This document shows, one piece after another, positions 15,133 through 23,900 of a stretch of DNA of 64,000 nt. The stretch lies in NCBI GenBank assembly GCA_020635075.1, contig JACKAM010000003.1, positions 310,001 through 374,000 on the forward strand, given 5' to 3'. The notes under the pieces are model-generated. The model worked only from the letters and a program-made list of their open reading frames with translations. It was not told the DNA's origin and made no database searches. The translations under genes and the position numbers were made by a program. Source of the stretch: Pseudobdellovibrionaceae bacterium. Its GTDB lineage: Bacteria > Bdellovibrionota > Bdellovibrionia > Bdellovibrionales > UBA1609. Numbering within the stretch: position 1 is the stretch's first letter; each line of letters begins with the position of its first letter.

Positions 15133-16926
15133 TCAGGTTTCCGACTCCCGCAACCGCTCAAGAAGATCCATAAATTCTTGCTGAGACTTAAACTGCCAGC
15201 CTTTGTTGAGCCCCATCCACTCGTTGACCGAGACAAGACTATCCAGAGACTCATGCAGACTCAGGTAGTCGAGAAGGTCTTCCACCTTCTGGCGATCACT
15301 CACCTCAAGACGATCTCTCATTTGATCGAGAACCTGTTTAGAACCCAGGCGCTCATGGTCTACCTCCCTTTCCCTCTCCAACATGATTTCCTCTGGAGTT
15401 GCCTGGGCCTTACCAAGAAAGGTGACGTACTGAATACCGCCATCATCGGTTTGAATTCTATCAGTATGTGTGTCTAGGTCGAAGAGGCTCTGCCGGTGGT
15501 GCTGCTTTTTTCTAACCTCCACTGGATCTTGCCCGGCTAAGGTCAGTGCGGCATCCCAACTGCTGAGTACCAAGCGACCGGCACGAACTACCCGATCAGG
15601 CAAGAAGTGGGTGTTGGCAGCCGAGATCAGATTTCTGCCCACAATTCGTCGACCCGTGATGCGAAAAAGGACATCTTGAAGAAACAAGCTATTGTCCTTC
15701 ATCAAATGGAAGGCATTCAAGGGGTACTCCAATCGGGCCAACTCCTGAATCACTCTCACCACCAGCTCACGAGACCAGTAGCGATCTCTGACTTGGTAGG
15801 GAGCCGGGTCAATTCCCGCCGCGCGGACAGCCTCGTACCAAGAGCCAAAGAAGCTCGTGGCGTATCCTACAAGACTCATAGCAGAGGCCCCATGCCCCAC
15901 CTTGCGAAAGAAGAACATCATGGAGCTGGCGCGATTCATGGTTTCCACATCCTCCCGATAGAGAGAACGCCCGTCCTCATGCAGGGCACGAATCCCATCC
16001 AGCACTTCGTTTTCGGTCCACGGTCGCGAATTCTGCCGACGCAGTCGCAATGGGTTAATCCCAGTCTTTAACAGCGCCACTTCCCAGGCGGATAGGCCAT
16101 TCTCTGCCGTGAAGCGACGGACGGCTGCCTTGTACACGGCAGCAGGAGTGGCCGGTATACCATGCTCTTCAAGCAACCATGACTTCAGGTTTTCAGATTT
16201 TTTTTTCTGAAAGTGGGCCGCCTGAAGGCTAATGCCCGCCTCGAAATAGGCTCGAATCGAGATAAGAACGAGATCTTCGCTCCACTGAATCCGCGTTGTG
16301 TGCCTTTGTAGACCAGCTGCCTTTCGGGCCCTACCAAGAGAACCAAATCCGTGGGGCGGCTTTTTCTTAGCCGCTTGGACAATGGCGCTGCCATTGAAGA
16401 CCTTGCCAAACCGACCTTGCATTTCGCCCGCAAGTGATTCCAGGCTGTTATCGAGAAGTGGGGACTGCTCCAGGTCGACCCCTTTGGAGTCCAACCACTG
16501 CAGAATCTCGATGATGACTTTCGGATTCCAAAAACCTGTTTTTAGGGTTCTCCTGTCTTGAGCTCCCACACGAACCCGGGACTGCTCCAGAACTTTGACC
16601 CAACCACCGGTAAAATAATTTTTGGCGATGACGAGAAGAGAGGATGCCTTCACCCTCCGTCCTGAAATCCGATAGATCAACTTGGCAGTTTCCGCACTCT
16701 TGTCATTGGCCATTCCTGTGGCGGTAACGTCAACTCCCTTAGAATCCAAAAAGCGAACAATCCTGATGATTAATTCTGCACTCCAGGGCTGAGCATCGAC
16801 CACCGCACTCTGCCGGACATCCGGCCGACAGGTTCCGGCCGCCATAGCAGTGACACCACTGACGAAAATGGTCAGTAATATTGAAATCTGCAATGTTCTA
16901 CGAACAATAGGGGCCATTTCAGTCAC
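15133..16926 (-). CDS. Secreted protein with five homing-endonuclease-associated-like repeats and sigma-region-4-like tail
   Basis: A 597-residue protein. Residues ~9-30 form a signal peptide. Five units of ~85 residues begin at W48, W133, W215, W303 and W384. Each runs W-S/T/N-x-E/K ... I-x-x-L ... G-x-x-L, and the later ones close with G-S-W-x-x-A-x-x-x-A-G-I-D-P. This matches my recollection of the homing-endonuclease-associated repeat (HNH_repeat) family, thought to be DNA-binding. No HNH or other nuclease motif is visible. The last ~90 residues resemble sigma factor region 4: an acidic lead, a helical segment and a helix-turn-helix-like stretch ending in L-L-E-R-L-R-E. A signal peptide on a DNA-binding-type protein is odd. 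Lipobox absent (A-G-T-C). Monocistronic. Function unknown. Confidence 0.75.
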   Translation of the reverse strand: MTEMAPIVRRTLQISILLTIFVSGVTAMAAGTCRPDVRQSAVVDAQPWSAELIIRIVRFLDSKGVDVTATGMANDKSAETAKLIYRISGRRVKASSLLVIAKNYFTGGWVKVLEQSRVRVGAQDRRTLKTGFWNPKVIIEILQWLDSKGVDLEQSPLLDNSLESLAGEMQGRFGKVFNGSAIVQAAKKKPPHGFGSLGRARKAAGLQRHTTRIQWSEDLVLISIRAYFEAGISLQAAHFQKKKSENLKSWLLEEHGIPATPAAVYKAAVRRFTAENGLSAWEVALLKTGINPLRLRRQNSRPWTENEVLDGIRALHEDGRSLYREDVETMNRASSMMFFFRKVGHGASAMSLVGYATSFFGSWYEAVRAAGIDPAPYQVRDRYWSRELVVRVIQELARLEYPLNAFHLMKDNSLFLQDVLFRITGRRIVGRNLISAANTHFLPDRVVRAGRLVLSSWDAALTLAGQDPVEVRKKQHHRQSLFDLDTHTDRIQTDDGGIQYVTFLGKAQATPEEIMLEREREVDHERLGSKQVLDQMRDRLEVSDRQKVEDLLDYLSLHESLDSLVSVNEWMGLNKGWQFKSQQEFMDLLERLRESET

Positions 16927-17006
16927 CAGTGTTTAGACAGTCCCCAAGAATGCAAAGATAAGACCTAAAGGATATGGAGATTACAGACGGGCCCAGCTGA
17001 TCATGG

Positions 17007-17846
17007 TTAAAAGTGGGTCATTTTCATGCCCCAATCCACGCCAATCATTTCCCCGAACTTAAGTGGAATCCATACATTCTCGCCACTGAGGGGTTCACTG
17101 GAAAAAATGAGGTGGTTGATGTACCCCGTCTTGGTGGCATTTTCACATTCAAAGGAAAAGCTCGGGCAAGTGTCTCTTTCTCCACAGCGGTTCTTGTAGG
17201 TGCTGTAATAGAGATTCTTACCACCCTGGTGGGCGAGCATGGCTTCTCCATCTGTTAGGAGAAAGGTTAGATACGTCTCGCCCGATGGGCCATCATCCTT
17301 AGCGTGAACTTCACCAGCCAGGGACACCACTTCAGCAACAGCCGCTCGAGCAGCCTCCGCCAAATCCTGAACAGGGCAGCCCTTGCGGCTCAAATCCACC
17401 CGGGCCGACAGCTTACTGAGAATCAAATAAAAGAATACTTCGCTGTCTGTCTCCCCAAGAATAAACCTTCTCAGTCTAGGGGCCACAGCCGACAGAAGCC
17501 GGTTCCTATGCTGGGGAAAATTCTTGATGTTCCCATTGTGGGCAAAAACCCAGCGACCGTACTGAAAGGGATGAGTGTTAAGAGGATTAATATTTCCATT
17601 GGTAGCACGGCGAATATGAGCCATCACTGTTTCTGATGAGACCACCCCTGACACGCGGCTAAATAGATTGTCTTCAAAAGCTGCCTGAGCCGATCGAATC
17701 AGGTGAGGAGAATCTGAGACGTAGTAGGCCACTCCCCAACCATCCGGATGGGATGAACTCTGGTTAGCCAGTGCATTATCCGCTCCAATCAGACTGCGGT
17801 GAACCTGGCTCTGAATGACGGATCGAAAGCCAAACAGGCGGCACAT
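17007..17846 (-). CDS. Class II glutamine amidotransferase (YafJ/EgtC-like)
   Basis: 279 residues. The start at 17846 is chosen because it gives M-C-R-L-F-G-F, placing the catalytic Cys at position 2 as this Ntn-hydrolase family requires, and because GGAGAG lies 7 bases upstream. Further motifs: H-P-D-G-W-G-V near residue 35, H-I-R-R-A-T-N-G near 78, F-A-H-N-G-N-I near 103 and G-E-T-D-S-E near 132. These form the glutamine-binding site. It hydrolyses a gamma-glutamyl or glutamine amide. The acceptor partner is unknown, and no ergothioneine gene lies nearby, so the EgtC role is not supported. Confidence 0.9.
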   Translation of the reverse strand: MCRLFGFRSVIQSQVHRSLIGADNALANQSSSHPDGWGVAYYVSDSPHLIRSAQAAFEDNLFSRVSGVVSSETVMAHIRRATNGNINPLNTHPFQYGRWVFAHNGNIKNFPQHRNRLLSAVAPRLRRFILGETDSEVFFYLILSKLSARVDLSRKGCPVQDLAEAARAAVAEVVSLAGEVHAKDDGPSGETYLTFLLTDGEAMLAHQGGKNLYYSTYKNRCGERDTCPSFSFECENATKTGYINHLIFSSEPLSGENVWIPLKFGEMIGVDWGMKMTHF

Positions 17847-18007
17847 GTAAACTCTCCTTAAATCCTTATCGGTGGGCTGATACATAAAGTTAACACAAGC
17901 GACGAAGACGGACAACGCGCATAGTTTTCAATTGATAGGATCATTTGCCACGCCCTAAACTCTCTACTGCTCACGATCGAAAAACTTCGCAATACTTGAG
18001 GTCCTTC

Positions 18008-18931
18008 ATGAGAATACTTTTCCCTACCATCCTCGCATTCGTTCTCCTCCTTGTCTCCCAGGAGAGTATAGCCGGTCGCGGTGGAGCTTCCGGGGCTGTA
18101 GTTGGCCAAGGCAAAGAGCCGGTGACTATCACCATCACCTCGCCCAAAGGTGGGTGGACTGTCGATCGCATGGTGAAAGTGGAAGGGGCGGTCAGTGACA
18201 CCTCCGTCAATCCCATCACCATTAGTATTAATGGCGACCGCTATCTGATTCGCACCACCGGTGGCGAGTTTCGTAGAAAGTTTCCGGTCACTGCTGGCAA
18301 GAATGTCTTGTCCGTACAGGCGGCCAACCAGGCTGGCACGTTTAAGACGGCCAAGACATTTTATGCCAAGGTCAACCCGGTTCCTTTATTGGCTGTTTTG
18401 ACCAGTGACACCGACAACGTCTACACCGATTTGCATATCTATGAGCCCGGTGCTGACCTGACAGATCCGGTCACGCAAAGTAAAGACCAACACGAACACA
18501 TTTTTTGGGCCCACACCCAGTCCAAGACTGGGGGCAATTTTTACCTCAATGAACAGGCCGGAAGTTACGATCAGCCCGGCTATGGTCCTTACCTCTACAC
18601 TCACAAGTCGCCTCCCCTTGGTGTTTATCGTGTTGATGCCAACTATTGGCCCAGCGGGGACAAAGCTCATGTGGTCGCTACCCTCAACGTGGTATTGTTT
18701 GGTGGCACGTCCAAAGAAGTGCGCAAAACAATTCGCAACCCTCTGGTGATGCCCGGCGAAACCGTGACCATGGCTTTTGTTCGCGTGGACAAAAACCAAA
18801 TCGGCTACATCTATGCCCCGACCGCTGACCCCAAACCAAAGGGCACCTCGATTTGGCCGCAATGGGTGCTCGACTTCAATCCACGGCAAAAGAGCTCGGG
18901 CTCCGACTATGACGACGGAGAAGAGTATTGA
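18008..18931 (+). CDS. yfaP: YfaP-like DUF2135 periplasmic protein
   Basis: 307 residues from ATG 18008, preceded by GAGG with 7-base spacing; a longer frame upstream lacks these signals. Signal peptide residues 1-22. An Ig-like beta-sandwich (residues ~35-110, with I-T-S-P-K-G-G) precedes the DUF2135-type domain, which contains D-T-D-N-V-Y-T-D-L-H-I-Y-E-P and a Y-G-P-Y-L-Y segment. In E. coli yfaP belongs to a locus with the alpha-2-macroglobulin yfaS. Here it is the first of five overlapping genes of the same set. Periplasmic by inference. Confidence 0.8.
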   Translation: MRILFPTILAFVLLLVSQESIAGRGGASGAVVGQGKEPVTITITSPKGGWTVDRMVKVEGAVSDTSVNPITISINGDRYLIRTTGGEFRRKFPVTAGKNVLSVQAANQAGTFKTAKTFYAKVNPVPLLAVLTSDTDNVYTDLHIYEPGADLTDPVTQSKDQHEHIFWAHTQSKTGGNFYLNEQAGSYDQPGYGPYLYTHKSPPLGVYRVDANYWPSGDKAHVVATLNVVLFGGTSKEVRKTIRNPLVMPGETVTMAFVRVDKNQIGYIYAPTADPKPKGTSIWPQWVLDFNPRQKSSGSDYDDGEEY

Positions 18932-19551
18932 GAGCCTTTGTCCTCATCTTCTTTATCCTCTTTCAACTCTTGGCCCAGGCGGACACCATGGGCCCAAGCC
19001 CTTACCAAGAGCAGAAATTGGCTCGTGCGGCTTTGCTGCTCGCTGAATCCATTACGGGGAACTGGGATCCTGGGCAACGAGATTGCGCCGGATTCATTCG
19101 CTTTGTCTATCGCACTGGCCTCCACCTTCCTTCTGATATTTGGAAAAACCTCAATGGCGAATGGACGGATTATGTCGGGGCCGCCGAATTGATCAGTGCC
19201 AATTTCAGCATTGCCACTCGTCAGCCTACCCAATCAGAGTTAGTCACGGGGGATGTTCTCGTCTACTACAATCCCACGAAACCTCCAACCGAAGCCTGGC
19301 ATCTGATGATGATTGTTAAGGCACCCGACAAAGGATCTAACCAGGCGCTTGTGGTTTACCACAATGGTGACCGGGGACCTAAGGCGGCGGTCCGCAAAGT
19401 TCGTTGGTCCAATTTGTTCGATCAAACCTCTCTTTGGCAACCCACTCCCAGCAATCCCATTTTCCAGGGCGTTTACCGCTGGAGGGGCTGGTCCCAACCA
19501 AAGACCCTAAAATTAGAGATCTCTAATCTTAATAATAAGGACGCACCATGA
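18928..19551 (+). CDS. yfaT: YfaT-like DUF1175 protein, NlpC/P60-like fold
   Basis: 207 residues from TTG 18928 in a 4-base overlap with the previous stop, with GGAG 7 bases upstream. Signal peptide residues 1-19. R-D-C53-A-G-F-I-R-F-V-Y-R and E-A-W-H125-L-M-M-I supply Cys and His in positions like those of NlpC/P60 cysteine peptidases. L-V-T-G-D-V-L-V-Y-Y between them is the usual strand. A peptidoglycan-cutting or amidase-like activity is possible. Family call rests on this motif set and on the operon. Confidence 0.75.
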   Translation: MRAFVLIFFILFQLLAQADTMGPSPYQEQKLARAALLLAESITGNWDPGQRDCAGFIRFVYRTGLHLPSDIWKNLNGEWTDYVGAAELISANFSIATRQPTQSELVTGDVLVYYNPTKPPTEAWHLMMIVKAPDKGSNQALVVYHNGDRGPKAAVRKVRWSNLFDQTSLWQPTPSNPIFQGVYRWRGWSQPKTLKLEISNLNNKDAP

Positions 19552-20939
19552 AGCGATTACTCATAGGCTTTATCGGAATCACAGCTTTGTCTATTTGCCT
19601 AGCGGCCGAAGCAGACAGGCTGCCCGCACCTCGTCACAAGGTCCTACCTCAAGTGTCAGTGCGCTTTCGCGATGCTCATCACCTGCACCAGTTCTTTCAT
19701 CAAAATTCGGGAGCCAAGAAGTTCTTGTCGTCCAACCTTTATCGCGGATTGTTTTACCGCCTCCATCCAGTATTTGGTCTTTTAGGGAGTGAGTACTCGG
19801 CCACCTGGGAAGGTCGGCTCTTAGACTACGTTTACGAGAAGACAATGTCAGGTCGCCCTTTGACTTTGGCTTATTTCCCCCAAAGAAATCTCAATTCCCC
19901 TTTTGGCTCAGCGGTAGCTGGCCTGGGAGACGTGGAACAAAAGCTCTTTGAGAGCTTATTGTCCCCTTTTGCCGGCGGAACCCACACCGTTCCGCTTTCG
20001 GCCAGTCAGGAGCAACAGGTTCAAAGTCTAAATGTTCACGGACAAAAATTTGCCAAAGGTTTAGACAAGGGATGTCTGGGCCTCAGCCGAGATCCCTATG
20101 TGGCCGCCTACCTGACAAGCTCCTGTTCCGAGATGAAGGCCGATGCTGTGATTGACATCAATATGTTGCAACTGCTGCCGGCGATCTCGGGCGTCTACAA
20201 GCGCTTTTTCTCCAGCGAAGGAAATTTAGCTGTGCAAATGGCCTGGGAGAACTCCTCTTCAAATTTTAAACCCATGCAAGTTGAAATGCCCGTGATCAGT
20301 AACCATCAGTTTAAAAAAGGAGCAATACCTAGTGGTTTTTTTAGCGCCCTACCTGCGTCATCTGTCCTGGTGCTTGCAGCCCAGATTCCAGATCCGGGTG
20401 GTTTTACTCCCGAAGCCGTAAAGACCTATCTGTCGGAACCGCCCTCCCAACGTCAACAGCGCGAGGCTCTAACACTTGGATTAGTCGCGTTTTGGCTGGA
20501 TGAAAAGTTGGAGACCGCAGTCCTCATCGGCAAAGAGGCCAAGCCCGAGGAATTGGAGGGCTTTCGTGAACTGTACAATGACTCTTCTCTCTACGAAGTT
20601 CATTTTGCGCGGGTATGCAAACAGTTTGTCGGAGTTGCGGCATCGGCAGCGGCTGTTGAAGAGCTCAATCGCGCCTGCGCCGGCACCGTGCCCAATCTTT
20701 TGCATCTTTCTCAGTCCGCCGTTCAAAAGATTCACGGACAAAACAGTTCGGCTGCGATGTTGGTAAATTTCAGCGAGTTCCTTCATGGCACCTACCGAAT
20801 GGGCCTCAAGAGTCTTGATGAAGGAAAGGAATCATCACCTGAAGTTAAAGAGGCACAGGCCATTCTTGGTGATCTTCCTTATTACTTTTTTGCAGGTGAT
20901 GTGGACAACAGCTCCCTGGTCATGAAAGAGGTTCGCTAA
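19548..20939 (+). CDS. yfaA: YfaA-like DUF2138 secreted protein
   Basis: 463 residues. ATG 19548 overlaps the previous stop (ATGA) and follows AAGG with 7-base spacing. Signal peptide residues 1-20. The protein lacks catalytic motifs I can name and has several cysteines (C-L-G-L-S, C-S-E, C-K-Q-F, R-A-C). By place in the operon and general pattern it is the counterpart of E. coli YfaA (DUF2138), though about 100 residues shorter. It ends in a TAATG overlap with the macroglobulin gene. Confidence 0.65.
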   Translation: MKRLLIGFIGITALSICLAAEADRLPAPRHKVLPQVSVRFRDAHHLHQFFHQNSGAKKFLSSNLYRGLFYRLHPVFGLLGSEYSATWEGRLLDYVYEKTMSGRPLTLAYFPQRNLNSPFGSAVAGLGDVEQKLFESLLSPFAGGTHTVPLSASQEQQVQSLNVHGQKFAKGLDKGCLGLSRDPYVAAYLTSSCSEMKADAVIDINMLQLLPAISGVYKRFFSSEGNLAVQMAWENSSSNFKPMQVEMPVISNHQFKKGAIPSGFFSALPASSVLVLAAQIPDPGGFTPEAVKTYLSEPPSQRQQREALTLGLVAFWLDEKLETAVLIGKEAKPEELEGFRELYNDSSLYEVHFARVCKQFVGVAASAAAVEELNRACAGTVPNLLHLSQSAVQKIHGQNSSAAMLVNFSEFLHGTYRMGLKSLDEGKESSPEVKEAQAILGDLPYYFFAGDVDNSSLVMKEVR

Positions 20940-23900
20940 TGACTCGCTCAAAAATTCAGCTTTGCCTTCTCCTGTTTGTATTGAGTCTTACCCAGACATC
21001 CTGGGGGAAAGATCTCTATATGACTATTCGCCGGGATTTTGGCCCCAAGGAAACCCCGGAAGTGGAAATCAACTACAAGTCTGATGCACCTGTCACCTTT
21101 AGGCTGTTGAAGCCCAAAGACATGGCGGGTTTTATCGCCAGTCAAATCGATTTGCGCCGAGCCTGGAAGCAACCTAAGACAGAAGTCAATTCGGCTCGCT
21201 ACCTGATTCAGGGCTTTAACAAATTGAAGATGGACACGGGATGGGTACGGGGTGGACTCAATCAGGATCTTAAGGTCAGTCTCAAGCCAAATTTTGGCGG
21301 TGGAACTTTTCGCTCCACGCCAAGCCCTCTCGCCTTAGGACCTAAGCAGTTTATTGCCACTCCTGATGGCTTTACTGTTGTCCAAGAGTTCACTTCCGTC
21401 CCGGAATCCCAGGACGAGGGAAAACCCTTTGATGTCCCTGGTTTTAACTGGTGGAATCCTCACCGAGAGAGCGCCCTCAAAACCCGAGTCGTCCATCTGC
21501 CTAAACTGGATCCTGGATTTTATGTTCTTCAGGTGATTCAGCAGGCACTTGAAGGGCAGGTGGTGTTGGCCATCAACGACATCGTTGGGCGACTGGAACA
21601 AACCTCCCATGAAGCACTTGTGTCCGCCACCACTCGGGACGGTGAGCCTCTGGCGGGAGCCAAAGTTCGGCTGCGCAATATCCAAGGGCAGTGGGTTGGC
21701 GAGGAAACCACGGATAAAGGTGGAACCGCCCGCTTTAAGACTGACAGCCCTCAACTCATTGCAACCATCGAAAAAACAGGAACCGCCATTATCGATACAG
21801 ACTTTTTTGCCTCAACGGCAATCAGTCCCGATCTTTACCTCTATACGGATCGCCCGATGTTCAAGTCAGGGGAAAAAGTCAGATACAGAGGTGTTCTTCG
21901 CGAACAACACAGTGGTGTGAGTCAACTCATGGGCCAGACGGCAGCACGAGTGCGGATAGTCGATATTGACGATGGGCAAACTCTTGGTGAGGTCCCCGTC
22001 ACCATTAGTGACTTTGGAACCTTTCACGGTGAGTTCACTCTCAATGATGACCAGGCCTCGGGAGTCTACCGACTGGAAGCATCGGTCGATGACAAAGCCC
22101 ACATTGGTGAGTTTCGGGTAAAGGATTACGTCAAACCTGTCTTCTTTGTTAAAATTGACACCAGTCAGGAAACTTTAAAACCTGGCTCTCAACTGACAGC
22201 CACCATTAAGGCTGAACGCTATGCGGGCGGAGCTCCACCCGACGTGGTCTATCGCGCCCAGCTCTTTCGCGCCAAGGCCGACACCCCCCAATGGGTGGAA
22301 GATGCTGGAATGGGGGAATCCGGATCTGAAGTGACATACTTTTGGGATCAAACACCCAATCAATACAATCCACTGACTTTATTGACGACCAAAGATGAAC
22401 TGAAACTCAACCGCAACGGTATAGGTGTCTTGACTCTTGCTGTTCCCTCCGACACCCCTGTGCAAAGTAACTTTGACTATAAGTACATGCTTAAAATCAG
22501 CGCCGAGGATGCCGACGGAAATCAGGCGGGAGTGTCCAAAACCTTTTTGGATATGAAGAGCGAGCTGATTGCCCAGGCACGAATGACCGCTTCCTTTGCC
22601 GGGCAGGGATTTCCCGCCAGCCTGAAGGTTCGCTCCGTATATCCATCAGGCAAGGCCTATGCGAACGCCCGCGGACAAGTTCAATGGACGGTGACCAGTT
22701 ATGATGGTTCAAGTAAAAAATTAGACGATCGAGTCTTTAAAACGGATGAGAACGGTCGTTTTGAAATGCCGGTTCCCACCGAGAATCCCGGAGCCATTCA
22801 GGCACGGGTATACGTGTGGGATAAAAACGATGCTCCTAGTCGGGCCGACGTGGAGATGTTGGTGCTCAATCCCGATATTCGCCAGGGCGTGGTGCGTGTT
22901 CAGGATATGACCCTGCTCAGTCGTAGGGATTATTTCTTTCCCGGGGAAACCTCCAAAGGCCTGGTCATGCTCCCCGAAGGCTGGGGTCATCATGGGGGTA
23001 ACAAAGGCACTCTTTACATCACCGTCGCCGGAGAAAAGATTTTTTCCCACCGGGTGCAGGCCGTGGACGGGCTGGCAACATGGATCGAAGAAAAGATTCA
23101 ACCTGAGTTTGGCACCGGGGTTTACATAATTGTCGCCTATGCCGATCCCACCCGAGGTTGGGTGGAGAGAAAATTCTCTTACCGCATTCCGCAAAAGGAC
23201 AAGCAGCTTAGGGTGAAAATGGCCTTTGCCCAGGGCAATGTCATGCCCGGACAGGAACAAACCGTGAACCTGACAGTCGTGGACGATGGTGGTAGGCCCG
23301 TTCACTCTGAAGTGTCCTTGTCTGTGGTTGACACCGCCGTCCTTGCTCTGCAGCCTGAGTTTCGTCCTCAGCTGATGGATTTCTTTTATCCTCAAGCAAA
23401 GTTGAACCTCACCAGCTTCTTTTCCAGCCAGTTCCAATCCTATGGCTACGGTGAGCCCCTGGCGACTCTGTTCAAACCCAACTACTGGTACTCAGCAGCC
23501 AAATCAGAACAAGAGAAGTTGCGTGAAGATGACACCGCCCACTGGGTGGCCAACCTAATCACCGATGATCAAGGTGCCGCCTCAACGACCTTCCGCATGC
23601 CAGCCAACCAAACCATTTGGGAAGTGACGGCCATTGCCGTCGACAAAAACGGGCGTTTTGGTGAATCTAAAGATGAGTTCCGCTCGCAAATGCCCGTATC
23701 CCTCATTTTAGCCATGCCCGCATTTTTGCGTCGGGGCGATTCCATGGAACCACGAATTTCCATTAGCAACACTAAGGACTCGGGGCAAACCTATGAGGTG
23801 AGTTATCAACTCGACACTCCAACAGAACTGAAGGTAGAGACACCGATGAAGGCTGCGGACAAACTGACGCCGGGAAAAAGCGTAGATCTGGTCGGCAATG

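Noticed and set aside
16827..16926. Lipoprotein signal in the 597-residue repeat protein
   Set aside because: The sequence before Cys33 is A-G-T, which does not fit a lipobox; cleavage by signal peptidase I is more likely.
17847..17915. Extra N-terminal 23 residues of the glutamine amidotransferase
   Set aside because: The catalytic Cys must follow the initiator Met directly, and a good ribosome-binding site supports the later start.
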